Shown: positions 1 through 7,890 of the stretch, one piece after another
Numbering within the stretch: the stretch's first letter is position 1
How the letters are laid out: each line of letters opens with the position of its first letter
Assembly: GCF_900112105.1 (NCBI RefSeq)
Contig: NZ_FOKV01000001.1
Location: 310,001 to 374,000 of the forward strand
DNA from: Zunongwangia mangrovi
GTDB lineage: Bacteria; Bacteroidota; Bacteroidia; Flavobacteriales; Flavobacteriaceae
Length of the DNA stretch: 64,000 bases
Direction of reading: 5' to 3'
Translations under genes and position numbers: made by a program
Notes under the pieces: model-generated
Databases searched by the model: none
What the model saw: the letters and a program-made list of their open reading frames with translations, nothing else
Told to the model about the DNA's origin: nothing

Positions 1-900
1 AATTATCGGGGAAAGTTTAGCCGATTCGTATTTTCTAACACTATAAACACCCTTATCTCCAGATGGGAAACTAATCGAGGTTTTCCCCTCGTAATTCAGT
101 TCCTGTGTGGTTATTTTTTCAACTTCAGCAATAGATATTACCTCATCTTCGTCAATTTGGGCTTCACTTTCTACGCGCGGGCCACCACGACCACCAAAAA
201 TCTGTGCCCCCATAACTTCGCTTCCCAGATCACGATACCATTGGAAAGACCAGCACAAACCGGTAAGCGACATCACCACTAAAAAAATACAGGCATAAAA
301 TCCTAAAGTATTATGTAAATCGTGGTTAATACGTTTCCATCTTGCCGAAAATTTAATTTTGAAGCCAGGTTTTAAGGTTTTCCACTTAATATTTTTCTTC
401 GGAAACCAAAGCACGATCCCAGTGATCGAAAGGATTAAAAAAATAATGGTTGAAACTCCAACGATTGGTCGCCCAATTGAAGAATCCAATAACAACCATC
501 TGTGTAATTTAAACATCGAAAAGAAAAAACCATCTAAAGAAGATTTCTGCGTTTTACTGAATTCTGCCGTGTAAGGATTTACATAATAGGTACTGCCACG
601 TCGTTGTTTTGGCGATTCTTTTACACTAAACTCGTAAGCTTCGCCTTCTTCAGCCGGTACGGTAACCGAGCTTACGATCCCTTCGCCTTCTAATGCCGAT
701 ATTAGTTGTTCTACAGATAATTTTTCGTCTCCAGCTTCAACCCTAAAATCTTCAGCAAAAAGATCTTTTATTTCGTGCTCAAAAGTAAGTATGGTTCCGC
801 TAAGACAAACCAAGAATAAAATAATTCCGCTGGCTAATCCTAACCATAAATGAACATCGTTAATAAATGTGCGTAAACCGTACTTTTTCTTTTTCTTCAT
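1..900 (-). CDS. PepSY-associated TM helix protein (partial, C-terminus beyond window)
   Basis: Translating the minus strand from the ATG at 900 gives 300 uninterrupted codons that run off the left edge. I see three hydrophobic segments: about residues 18-37, about 140-160, and a third near residue 200 that follows a basic stretch and an N-H-D-L-H motif. Conserved His residues lie in D-V-H-L-W near the first helix and K-L-H-R-W before the second. This is the layout of the PepSY_TM family of inner-membrane proteins. The family often accompanies ferric-siderophore TonB receptors, and some members are thought to help reduce or release imported iron. That role is inference here because no receptor is visible in the window next to it. 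A perfect AT palindrome lies just upstream of the start. Confidence 0.85.
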   Translation of the reverse strand, partial: MKKKKKYGLRTFINDVHLWLGLASGIILFLVCLSGTILTFEHEIKDLFAEDFRVEAGDEKLSVEQLISALEGEGIVSSVTVPAEEGEAYEFSVKESPKQRRGSTYYVNPYTAEFSKTQKSSLDGFFFSMFKLHRWLLLDSSIGRPIVGVSTIIFLILSITGIVLWFPKKNIKWKTLKPGFKIKFSARWKRINHDLHNTLGFYACIFLVVMSLTGLCWSFQWYRDLGSEVMGAQIFGGRGGPRVESEAQIDEDEVISIAEVEKITTQELNYEGKTSISFPSGDKGVYSVRKYESAKLSPII

Positions 901-1203
901 TATTAAATATATTTAACCAAGTCTTACAAATGCCTGCTGTTGCTAAGATTAGCTAATTTTAAAGGATTTTATTTAGACTTATTCAAAATTATTGCTTCAA
1001 AAATAATCAGCTTTTTCAATTCATTATAATTTAATTAGACCAATTTTAAACAGAATACAACTGATCGCTGATTATCAATACATTAGCGTTTGTTAAAATT
1101 TTACTGAAACCGATGTAAATACAGAAAACTCAGGCTTTATCGTATTAGCTTTTGTGATTTTCTTAAGAAGTCGTACATTCGGCAGCGTTAGCCTTTATCC
1201 CTT
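901..1203. other. Intergenic region between divergent PepSY and HupE-like genes
   Basis: This 303-bp gap separates two divergent genes and must hold both promoters. I find one clear structure, the 14-bp palindrome TTAAATATATTTAA at 903-916, close to the PepSY start. I do not see a convincing TTG/TAnnTTTG promoter pair, an RNA gene or a coding ORF. Confidence 0.5.
903..916. promoter_or_regulatory. Palindromic AT box upstream of PepSY gene
   Basis: TTAAATATATTTAA is a perfect 14-bp palindrome lying 2 bp upstream of the PepSY start codon. A near match, TTAAATAAATTTAA, lies at 22212-22225 between the heme-uptake operons. Since PepSY and heme genes are both typically iron-regulated, a shared metal-responsive operator is plausible. 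This is inference: AT-rich palindromes arise easily by chance in such DNA. Confidence 0.3.
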
Positions 1204-1791
1204 ATGTCACAATTTTGGTTATATCTTAAGTTAGGCCTGGAGCATGTTCTAGATTTGAATGCTTACGACCATATTCTTTTTTTGATCGCTTTAGTAGCGT
1301 CGTATACTTTTACCTCCTGGAAAAGAGTGTTATGGTTAGTCACCATTTTTACAATAGGCCATACGTTTGCACTATTTTTATCTACGTACGAAATTGTGAT
1401 CGTAGACACGACCTGGGTAGAGTTTTTAATTCCGGTTTCCATTATGATCACGGCGATCTATAATATATTTACGGCAAGTAATAAAGAGAAAACCAGCAAT
1501 CCCGGGCTTTTATATTTTACCACCGCTTTTTTTGGGATCATTCACGGGCTTGGTTTTTCAACCTACTTTAAAATGCTAAGTAGCGGATTTTCTTCTAAGA
1601 TCCTTCCGCTTATAGAATTCGCTTTAGGGATAGAATGCGCACAGGCCATCGTGGTATTATCTGTGCTAATATTGGCGCTTATCGTTCAAAATTTCTTTCA
1701 GGCCTCTAAGCGTGATTGGATACTGGTTGTTTCAGCCATTGTGATAGGAATTATTCTCCCTATTCTAAGAGATAATTTTAATGCGATTTAA
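1204..1791 (+). CDS. HupE/UreJ-family membrane protein
   Basis: The protein has 195 residues with about six membrane segments. It carries the intramembrane His/acidic signature of the HupE/UreJ_2 family: E13-H14 and D22-H23 in the first helix region, H53 in I-G-H-T, H114 in I-I-H-G-L-G, and E144 in G-I-E-C. HupE/UreJ proteins are nickel or cobalt permeases usually encoded with hydrogenase or urease genes. Neither enzyme is visible in this window, so the metal and its user are unknown. The gene stands alone between the PepSY gene, which is divergent, and the dCMP deaminase operon. Confidence 0.85.
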   Translation: MSQFWLYLKLGLEHVLDLNAYDHILFLIALVASYTFTSWKRVLWLVTIFTIGHTFALFLSTYEIVIVDTTWVEFLIPVSIMITAIYNIFTASNKEKTSNPGLLYFTTAFFGIIHGLGFSTYFKMLSSGFSSKILPLIEFALGIECAQAIVVLSVLILALIVQNFFQASKRDWILVVSAIVIGIILPILRDNFNAI

Positions 1792-1893
1792 GTAACTTTA
1801 ACGCCTTAAAATTGGTTTAACCTGTCGCTTACAATATTTTAGCGATTCTTACATTATAAGTTAGGGATTTCTAAAGATCTCTTTTCAGAAGAC

Positions 1894-2325
1894 ATGCAAA
1901 AAGAAAAACAGCTTAAATACGACAAAGCCTATTTAAGAATAGCCAGAGAGTGGAGTAAACTTTCTCATTGTAAAAGAAAACAGGTTGGTGCAGTTATTGT
2001 AAAAGATAGAATGATCATTTCTGATGGTTATAACGGTACGCCAAGCGGATTTGAAAATTTTTGTGAAGACGAAGAAGGCTACACCAAATGGTATGTTTTA
2101 CATGCCGAGGCTAATGCAATTTTAAAAGTTGCCGCTTCTACACAATCCTGCCAGGGCGCAACTTTATACATCACCATGTCGCCCTGTAAAGAATGTAGTA
2201 AGCTTATACACCAGGCCGGGATTACCAGACTGGTATATTGCGTAGACTATAAGGATAATAGCGGTCTCGATTTTCTTAAAAAAGCAGGTGTCGATTTAAT
2301 ACAGATAACGCAATTAGACGATTGA
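1894..2325 (+). CDS. dCMP deaminase family protein
   Basis: This is a 143-residue cytidine/deoxycytidylate deaminase. It has the zinc-binding H70-A-E72 motif and P-C98-K-E-C101, in which the Glu acts as proton shuttle. The S-x-C-x-R-x-x-V-G-A segment near residue 25 and the G-Y-N-G-T-P loop near 45 are those of ComEB-like dCMP deaminases, which convert dCMP to dUMP for dTTP synthesis. It is the first gene of a tight operon: its TGA stop overlaps the TTG start of the S41 protease. The length is normal for the family. Confidence 0.93.
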   Translation: MQKEKQLKYDKAYLRIAREWSKLSHCKRKQVGAVIVKDRMIISDGYNGTPSGFENFCEDEEGYTKWYVLHAEANAILKVAASTQSCQGATLYITMSPCKECSKLIHQAGITRLVYCVDYKDNSGLDFLKKAGVDLIQITQLDD

Positions 2326-3923
2326 AAAATAAAAGAAATATATATACCCCACTGCTTTTAGGTATTGCCTGCGCTATTGGCGTATTTATGGGTGGCAAGA
2401 TAAATTATTCATCTTCAGATCAATTATTTTCATCAAATCCTAAAAAAGAAAAATTAAACCGACTTATCGACTATATTGATTACGAGTACGTTGATGAAGT
2501 AAATACAGATAGTATCGTTGATGTTACGGTAAATACGATTTTAAAAGGTCTGGATCCTCACTCGGTTTACATCCCAGAGCAAGAATACGATAATGTTTCA
2601 CAAAACATGAAAGGTGATTTTGTTGGGATTGGAGTAAGTTTTTATTCGGTTGAAGATACCATTATGGTTATCCAGGCATTAGAGGGCGGCCCAAGTGAAA
2701 AAATAGGAATTCGCGGTGGTGATCGCATTTTATATGCTAACGATACGCCACTATTCGATCTTGGCGTAAGCAGTGATTCCTTAACCACTTTCTTAAAAGG
2801 AAAACAAGGTAGTAAGGTCGAATTAAAAGTAAAACGACCAGGCAAAGAAGAGCTCCTAAGCTTTAATGTAAAGCGTGATCACGTACCAATTAAAAGTGTG
2901 GAAGCGGTTTATATGCTGAATAAAACCGTTGGCTATATTAAAATTAATCGTTTTGCTGAATCGACCTACGAAGAATTTAATGCTGCAATAAAAGCATTAG
3001 AATTAATGGGGGCTAAGGAAATCGCGCTAGATCTTCGTGATAATCCAGGCGGTTATTTAGCTGAAGCAATAAATATTGCAGATGAATTCCTAAAAGATGA
3101 AAAACTAATTCTTTTTACAAAAAACAAAAGTGGCTCTATCGAAAAAACTTTTGCTCAGCGCGAAGGCGATTTTGAAGACGGCCATGTATATGTTTTGATC
3201 AATGAAAATTCAGCTTCAGCAAGCGAAGTGGTTGCCGGCGCATTGCAGGATAATGATGTGGGAACAATCATTGGAAGACGCTCTTACGGGAAGGGACTGG
3301 TACAACGTGAAATGGATCTTGGTGATGGCAGCGCAGTACGATTAACCATCGCAAGATACTACACGCCAACCGGTAGATCTATCCAAAAACCATACGAGAA
3401 CGGTAACGATAGTTACTTTAGAGATTACGAACGTCGCTATAAAAATGGTGAACTTAAAAGTGTAGATAGTATCAAAGTAGATGATTCTTTAAAATATGTG
3501 ACACCCGGCGGAAAGATCGTTTATGGCGGTGGAGGAATTATCCCAGATGTGTTTATCCCGAAAGATATCGAAATTGAACGCGAACACATCAGGATTTTGC
3601 TGAACGGCGGCTTTTTAAGCAGATTTGTTTTTCAGGAATTAGAAAGGGACAGAAGTTATTACAATTCGCTTTCTAAAACCGAATTCGACAATGAAGTTGA
3701 AATTACAGATGAAACTGTCGACAGACTAATAGCTTTCGGAAAAAGTGAAAAACTAAATATTCGCCTTACCGAATATAAGCCCTTAATGAAGCAGTATTTA
3801 AAAGCAGTAATGGCGCAACAACTATTTGGCTCTACTTACTTTCAGCAATTAAAGAACGAGGGAGATCCGGTAATCGATAAGGTATTAGAATTATCTGAGA
3901 AGAAAAATAACTTTAAAGATTAA
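2322..3923 (+). CDS. S41 family C-terminal processing peptidase
   Basis: The protein has 533 residues with an N-terminal membrane anchor (about residues 8-24). A PDZ domain follows at about 95-180, with a typical S41 catalytic domain after it. The Ser/Lys dyad is visible as Ser299 in the S-A-S-A-S-E block and Lys324 in S-Y-G-K-G. Enzymes of this CtpA/Prc type clip C-termini of periplasmic proteins. The start is a TTG whose bases 2-3 overlap the upstream stop codon (TTGA). It gives a well-formed signal anchor, whereas later ATGs would cut into that anchor. It is translationally coupled to both neighbours. Confidence 0.95.
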   Translation: MKNKRNIYTPLLLGIACAIGVFMGGKINYSSSDQLFSSNPKKEKLNRLIDYIDYEYVDEVNTDSIVDVTVNTILKGLDPHSVYIPEQEYDNVSQNMKGDFVGIGVSFYSVEDTIMVIQALEGGPSEKIGIRGGDRILYANDTPLFDLGVSSDSLTTFLKGKQGSKVELKVKRPGKEELLSFNVKRDHVPIKSVEAVYMLNKTVGYIKINRFAESTYEEFNAAIKALELMGAKEIALDLRDNPGGYLAEAINIADEFLKDEKLILFTKNKSGSIEKTFAQREGDFEDGHVYVLINENSASASEVVAGALQDNDVGTIIGRRSYGKGLVQREMDLGDGSAVRLTIARYYTPTGRSIQKPYENGNDSYFRDYERRYKNGELKSVDSIKVDDSLKYVTPGGKIVYGGGGIIPDVFIPKDIEIEREHIRILLNGGFLSRFVFQELERDRSYYNSLSKTEFDNEVEITDETVDRLIAFGKSEKLNIRLTEYKPLMKQYLKAVMAQQLFGSTYFQQLKNEGDPVIDKVLELSEKKNNFKD

Positions 3924-4222
3924 TGAATTCTATCGATTATCTTGGTACTTATTGTGTGATTCTGCCACTGCTTTTCTTTGTAATTGCAGTTAGCTTCAGG
4001 CTTATGGATAATAGTGCTTTGTTATTTCTCCAAAAGGATATTATGGTGAGTTCGTCTTATGTCTCAAGAAATACGATTAAAAGGCATATCGCTTCGAACC
4101 CAGATAAGGTTTTTACAGGCAAACTTAGAAGAGCTTTACTTTATCGCGGCTTGCATCGCATCTTCATCATATTAATGATCACTTCTACGATCACCGCTAT
4201 AAGCTGCTTTATGCTAGCTTAA
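3923..4222 (+). CDS. Hypothetical small membrane protein
   Basis: This 99-residue protein has two hydrophobic segments (about 8-25 and 78-97) around a basic central loop containing several Arg and Lys. Its ATG shares one base with the protease stop (TAATG), so it is probably co-translated as the third gene of the dCMP deaminase operon. I do not recognise a family. The 3' end overlaps the end of the convergent flavoprotein gene by 9 bp. Confidence 0.75.
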   Translation: MNSIDYLGTYCVILPLLFFVIAVSFRLMDNSALLFLQKDIMVSSSYVSRNTIKRHIASNPDKVFTGKLRRALLYRGLHRIFIILMITSTITAISCFMLA

Positions 4223-4825
4223 CTTATCATGAACTTTGGTGTGTTCACCGCCATTCCAATCGGTAAGAATATCTGTTGCTACAGCAGCGCCACTACCACA
4301 GGCAATGGAAAACTGACTACGCCAACCGGCCAAAGAACCGGCCACGTAAAGATTAGGCACTACAAGATGATCTTCATTTATTAGCTGCACTCTATTCTTA
4401 GAAGCTTTCGCCTTTTTATGCGGAATCACATACTCGTCTATACCTCCAATTCTAAAATTATCTGAATACCCAATAGCAATCACCACTTTTTTCGCTAAAT
4501 ACGAATTCTTATTTGTTTTAAGCTCGTAAACTCCGTTTTCGTTCTTGCTAATATGCTGAAGTTTCTCGCCTTTTAATTGTTCTACTTTTGGATATAAGTC
4601 TTCTAATTGTTTTGGTCCTGCTTTCAACACATCCATTCCTTTAGTTCCCGGTTGTAACCCAAGTACATTATTAAAAAGTGCTGTTTGCAGATCTGATGTT
4701 TTTTGATGCATCACGATCCCTACTTTTTTGTCTTTGGCAAATTCCTTTTCTAAACCAGATCCTACAACTAAAGCACAAGACATCCCTGCAGCTCCTCCTC
4801 CAACAATTAAAAGGTCATATTCCAT
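4214..4825 (-). CDS. Single-domain FAD-dependent oxidoreductase (thioredoxin-reductase-like)
   Basis: The first residues form a dinucleotide-binding strand and loop, D-L-L-I-V-G-G-G-A-A-G (4-14). The C-terminal half has V-P-N-L-Y-V-A-G-S, the second FAD-contact motif of the thioredoxin-reductase superfamily. At 203 residues it is much shorter than the usual 310 or so. I see no NADPH-binding GxGxxA/G domain and no redox CxxC, so it looks like the FAD domain alone. No frameshift is obvious, and the reading frame is intact end to end. It lies last in a leftward MarC operon. Its substrate and electron partner are unknown. Confidence 0.8.
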   Translation of the reverse strand: MEYDLLIVGGGAAGMSCALVVGSGLEKEFAKDKKVGIVMHQKTSDLQTALFNNVLGLQPGTKGMDVLKAGPKQLEDLYPKVEQLKGEKLQHISKNENGVYELKTNKNSYLAKKVVIAIGYSDNFRIGGIDEYVIPHKKAKASKNRVQLINEDHLVVPNLYVAGSLAGWRSQFSIACGSGAAVATDILTDWNGGEHTKVHDKLS

Positions 4826-4826
4826 A

Positions 4827-5027
4827 TTATTGATTATGTTTTTTTGCGATCGTTCTGGAAACTAAAAGAATTCCCATTAATACAATTACACAAAGACTTG
4901 CTACAATTGCGATTAATGCTGTTCCACTTTCGTCTTCCATAAGATTATTAAAATCTAAAATAGTGATATTAAATCCAATAACAACAATTCCTAAAAAAAC
5001 GATGGTGTAGATTAAATACTTTGTCAT
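4827..5027 (-). CDS. Hypothetical two-helix membrane protein
   Basis: A 66-residue protein with hydrophobic segments at about residues 5-25 and 37-57, joined by a short acidic loop and ending in a basic tail. Its ATG overlaps the MarC stop (ATGA) and its stop lies 1 bp before the flavoprotein start, so all three genes are tightly coupled. I do not recognise a named family. The operon position suggests a membrane-associated role with MarC, but that is inference. Confidence 0.75.
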   Translation of the reverse strand: MTKYLIYTIVFLGIVVIGFNITILDFNNLMEDESGTALIAIVASLCVIVLMGILLVSRTIAKKHNQ

Positions 5028-5605
5028 GAAAATAAACTCTGAATGTTTGCGGCAAAAAGTTTAACGGCGATTGCCAATAAAATAACGCCAAATATCTTTC
5101 GGATAACATTTATACCCTGCGATCCCAAAACCCGCTCGATTTTTCCTGAAGATTTTAAGACGATATATACAAAGATAATATTGATTATGATAGCCACAAT
5201 AATATTTATGGTTTCATATTCTGCTCTAAGCGATAAAAGCGAGGTCATGGTTCCTGCCCCGGCAATTAAAGGAAAGGCCAAAGGCACGATCGATGCAGAC
5301 TCTGGCGCATCATCTTTATACAAACTAATCCCCAAAATCATCTCTAAAGCCAAAAAGAATAGAATAAAAGAACCCGCTACTGCAAACGAGTTTACATCGA
5401 TCCCAATAAGATTTAAGATCTCTTTCCCTAAAAACAAAAAAGCGATCATTAATAAACCGGCAACGATCGATGCTTTTTCACTTTGTATATGCCCTACTTT
5501 TTTTCGTAGATCCAATACAATAGGAATGCTTCCAATAATATCGATTACCGCAAATAAAATCATTCCTACGGTAAACACTTCCCTGAAATCGAACAAATTA
5601 AACAT
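5024..5605 (-). CDS. MarC family integral membrane protein
   Basis: This 193-residue protein has six predicted membrane helices. It also has features typical of the MarC/UPF0056 family, such as the D-I-I-G-S-I-P motif in helix one and the P-L-A-F-P-L-I-A-G-A-G segment in the middle. The biochemical function of MarC proteins is unsettled; an early link to multiple antibiotic resistance was not upheld. The gene is first in a three-gene leftward operon. A CAAAAGTA sequence at 5622-5629 reads TACTTTTG on the minus strand and is a likely -7 element. Confidence 0.92.
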   Translation of the reverse strand: MFNLFDFREVFTVGMILFAVIDIIGSIPIVLDLRKKVGHIQSEKASIVAGLLMIAFLFLGKEILNLIGIDVNSFAVAGSFILFFLALEMILGISLYKDDAPESASIVPLAFPLIAGAGTMTSLLSLRAEYETINIIVAIIINIIFVYIVLKSSGKIERVLGSQGINVIRKIFGVILLAIAVKLFAANIQSLFS

Positions 5606-5784
5606 AGCTCAAAATTTTTTGCAAAAGTAAATTTTCATAACGATTTTAGTTATTTTCAGTTATAAATATTTCTCAAAAACATAAAATTAAGGATATCTAT
5701 TCTACGCCTAGCCTAGAACCATTTTAAATCGCTGTTCTAAGGCAAATAATAAAGCGCTTTTCTTTATAAAATCAATCTTAAAAT

Positions 5785-5792
5785 TATCTTTG
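5785..5792 (+). promoter_or_regulatory. -7 promoter element, probable leaderless start
   Basis: TATCTTTG matches the Bacteroidota -7 consensus TAnnTTTG exactly and ends only 4 bp before the ATG of the DUF3109 gene. Transcription starting the usual few bases downstream would begin at or next to the ATG, giving a nearly leaderless mRNA. No clear -33 TTG is seen at the usual spacing. Confidence 0.5.
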
Positions 5793-5796
5793 CCGT

Positions 5797-6360
5797 ATGT
5801 TTCAGTTAGGTAAAACCATAGTTTCAGAAGAAATTCTAAAAAAAGAATTTGTTTGTAATCTTTCTGCCTGCAAAGGAGCGTGCTGCGTAGACGGCGATGC
5901 TGGTGCTCCCGTAGAAGAGTACGAGAAAGAGATCATGGATAAAATTTATCCAAAAGTAAAACCATTTCTAAGGCAAAAAGGAATCGATGCCATCGAAGAA
6001 CAGGGACGATATATCACCAACGACTTTGGCGAGATCGAAACACCCCTTATTGATGGTGCAGATTGCGCTTATGTGACTTTCGATGACAAAGGCACTGCTC
6101 TTTGCGGTATCGAAGAAGCCTATAACCAGGGCGAAATCGATTGGAAAAAACCGGTTTCCTGCCACCTTTACCCGGTGCGCGTTCAGGATTATTCAGAGTT
6201 TTCTGCCATAAATTATCACCAGTGGCATATTTGCGACGATGCCTGTAGCCTTGGCGAGGAATTAGGTGTACCCATCTATAAATTCACCAAAGAAGCTTTA
6301 ATTAGAAAATTTGGGGAAGACTGGTATACCGAATTAGAAAAAGTAGCCGAAAAATTATAA
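5797..6360 (+). CDS. DUF3109 family cysteine-rich protein
   Basis: The protein has 187 residues with an N-terminal cysteine cluster, C20-x4-C25-x3-C29-C30. More cysteines follow in D-C-A-Y-V, A-L-C-G, S-C-H-L-Y-P-V-R and I-C-D-D-A-C. This arrangement fits DUF3109 and resembles the YkgJ-type zinc- or iron-chelating families, so metal binding is likely. The pathway is unknown. It is widely kept in Bacteroidota. The gene is monocistronic, with a promoter element almost touching the start codon and an interspersed repeat directly after the stop. Confidence 0.9.
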   Translation: MFQLGKTIVSEEILKKEFVCNLSACKGACCVDGDAGAPVEEYEKEIMDKIYPKVKPFLRQKGIDAIEEQGRYITNDFGEIETPLIDGADCAYVTFDDKGTALCGIEEAYNQGEIDWKKPVSCHLYPVRVQDYSEFSAINYHQWHICDDACSLGEELGVPIYKFTKEALIRKFGEDWYTELEKVAEKL

Positions 6361-6363
6361 TCT

Positions 6364-6453
6364 GGGCGTTGCCTGCGGCCGGGCTTTCGCTACTCGCTTT
6401 GCAAGATCTATCGATCTTGCAAGAGCTCAAACAAACCGCTCTATCCCTAACGC
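6364..6453. repeat. Interspersed palindromic repeat, GGGCGTT...TAACGC family
   Basis: A 90-bp GC-richer island in AT-rich DNA, starting GGGCGTTGCC and ending CCCTAACGC, so its ends are inverted copies (GCGTT/AACGC). Inside is a perfect 10-bp inverted repeat, TTGCAAGATC (6399-6408) and GATCTTGCAA (6413-6422), with a 4-base loop. I recognise the general end pattern from short repeats scattered through many Bacteroidota genomes; the exact family is not verified. It fills the gap between the DUF3109 and dgt genes and ends 12 bp before the dgt ATG. Confidence 0.65.
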
Positions 6454-6465
6454 AAAACCAAAATC

Positions 6466-7812
6466 ATGAACTGGGAACAACTATTATCACTTAAACGATC
6501 TGGAGATACCAATAAAAGATTACGTAAAGAACAAGACGAAACTCGCTTAGGTTTCGAAGTAGATTACGATCGTATCATTTTTTCTTCAGCATTTAGAAGT
6601 TTACAGGATAAAACCCAGGTGATCCCACTTTCTAAAACAGATTTTGTACATACGCGTTTAACCCATAGTTTAGAAGTTTCTGTAGTAGGTCGTTCTTTAG
6701 GACGATTAACCGGAAAAAAGATCTTAGAAAAGCATCCACATCTTAGCAATATTCACGGTTACCAAATGAACGATTTTGGAGCCATTGTTGCCGCAGCTGC
6801 TTTAGCGCACGATATAGGAAATCCTCCTTTTGGACATTCCGGAGAAAAAGCAATAGGCGAATATTTCTTAAATGGAAACGGTAAAAGATTCAAATCACAA
6901 CTTAGCGATAAAGAATACCAGGATTTGGTGAAGTTTGAAGGTAACGCAAACGGATTTAAAATTCTTACCGAAGATCGACCTGGTACGCCGGGAGGTTTAA
7001 GAATAAGTTACGCAACTTTAGGTGCTTTTATGAAGTATCCTAAAGAATCCTTACCTCACAAACCCACAAAAAATATTGCCGATAAGAAATTTGGTTTCTT
7101 TCAAAGTGAAAAAGAAACCATGCTGGATGTCGCACAAGAACTGGGCTTATCTAAAACCGGCAAAGATGGAGATATTAGTTTTTCCAGACATCCTTTAGCT
7201 TTTCTAGTAGAAGCTGCAGATGATATTTGTTACACTATTATCGATTTTGAAGACGGTATAAACCTTGGCTTGATCGATGAAGATTATGCCTTAGAATATT
7301 TGATAAAACTGGTTAAGGACAACATCTCTACGCCAAAATATAACTCGCTGCAAAGCACAGCAGATCGTTTAAGTTATCTGCGATCTTTAGCAATTAACAC
7401 TTTAATTCGTGAAGCTGCCGAAATATTCTTAGCGAACGAAGAAGCTATTCTTGCGGGAGAATTCCATCAGGCACTTTTTGATAAAAGTAAATACGAAGCG
7501 CAGATCAAAGATATTATCAAAATTAGCGTTGAAAAGATCTATCAAAGCGAAGAGGTGATCAATAAAGAAATTGCCGGCTATAAAATGCTGGAAACTTTAC
7601 TAGACACCTATACTAGCGCATTTTTACCAGAACGCGAAGATTTGGATTCTAATTTTAATGATCTGGTCTTAAAATCTGTTCCAAAATTAAAACACCTACA
7701 AGCTGAAACTTCAGTGTATCAAAAATTAATTCAGGTTTGTTCGTATACCGCATCGCTAACCGATGGGTTTACAGTTTCTTCTTTTAAAAGATATCAGGGA
7801 TCTGGTTTTTAA
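6466..7812 (+). CDS. dgt: Deoxyguanosinetriphosphate triphosphohydrolase (dGTPase)
   Basis: This is a 448-residue HD-domain enzyme that hydrolyses dGTP to deoxyguanosine and triphosphate. Metal ligands are visible as H67 in R-L-T-H-S-L-E, H115-D116 in A-H-D-I-G-N-P-P-F-G-H, and an Asp in A-A-D-D-I-C-Y further on. The N-terminal R-x-x-x-x-D-x-x-R-I-x-x-S-x-x-F-R block is characteristic. The length is usual for the family. It is convergent with the DUF3078 gene. Confidence 0.95.
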   Translation: MNWEQLLSLKRSGDTNKRLRKEQDETRLGFEVDYDRIIFSSAFRSLQDKTQVIPLSKTDFVHTRLTHSLEVSVVGRSLGRLTGKKILEKHPHLSNIHGYQMNDFGAIVAAAALAHDIGNPPFGHSGEKAIGEYFLNGNGKRFKSQLSDKEYQDLVKFEGNANGFKILTEDRPGTPGGLRISYATLGAFMKYPKESLPHKPTKNIADKKFGFFQSEKETMLDVAQELGLSKTGKDGDISFSRHPLAFLVEAADDICYTIIDFEDGINLGLIDEDYALEYLIKLVKDNISTPKYNSLQSTADRLSYLRSLAINTLIREAAEIFLANEEAILAGEFHQALFDKSKYEAQIKDIIKISVEKIYQSEEVINKEIAGYKMLETLLDTYTSAFLPEREDLDSNFNDLVLKSVPKLKHLQAETSVYQKLIQVCSYTASLTDGFTVSSFKRYQGSGF

Positions 7813-7890
7813 TTTTCAGAAGAAATTATTTGGAATAAAGATCAATGATATCTTGACATATCTGCCAAATTATTGATCGAGGATTTCAGC

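Noticed and set aside
5043-5630. 195-codon open frame on the plus strand opposite MarC
   Set aside because: It is the antisense shadow of MarC, whose family match, membrane pattern and operon overlaps are strong. The opposing frame has no recognisable domain.
6364-6453. CRISPR repeat or rho-independent terminator reading of the palindromic element
   Set aside because: Only one unit is present, with no spacer-repeat array, and the hairpin lacks a following T-run. An interspersed repeat fits better.
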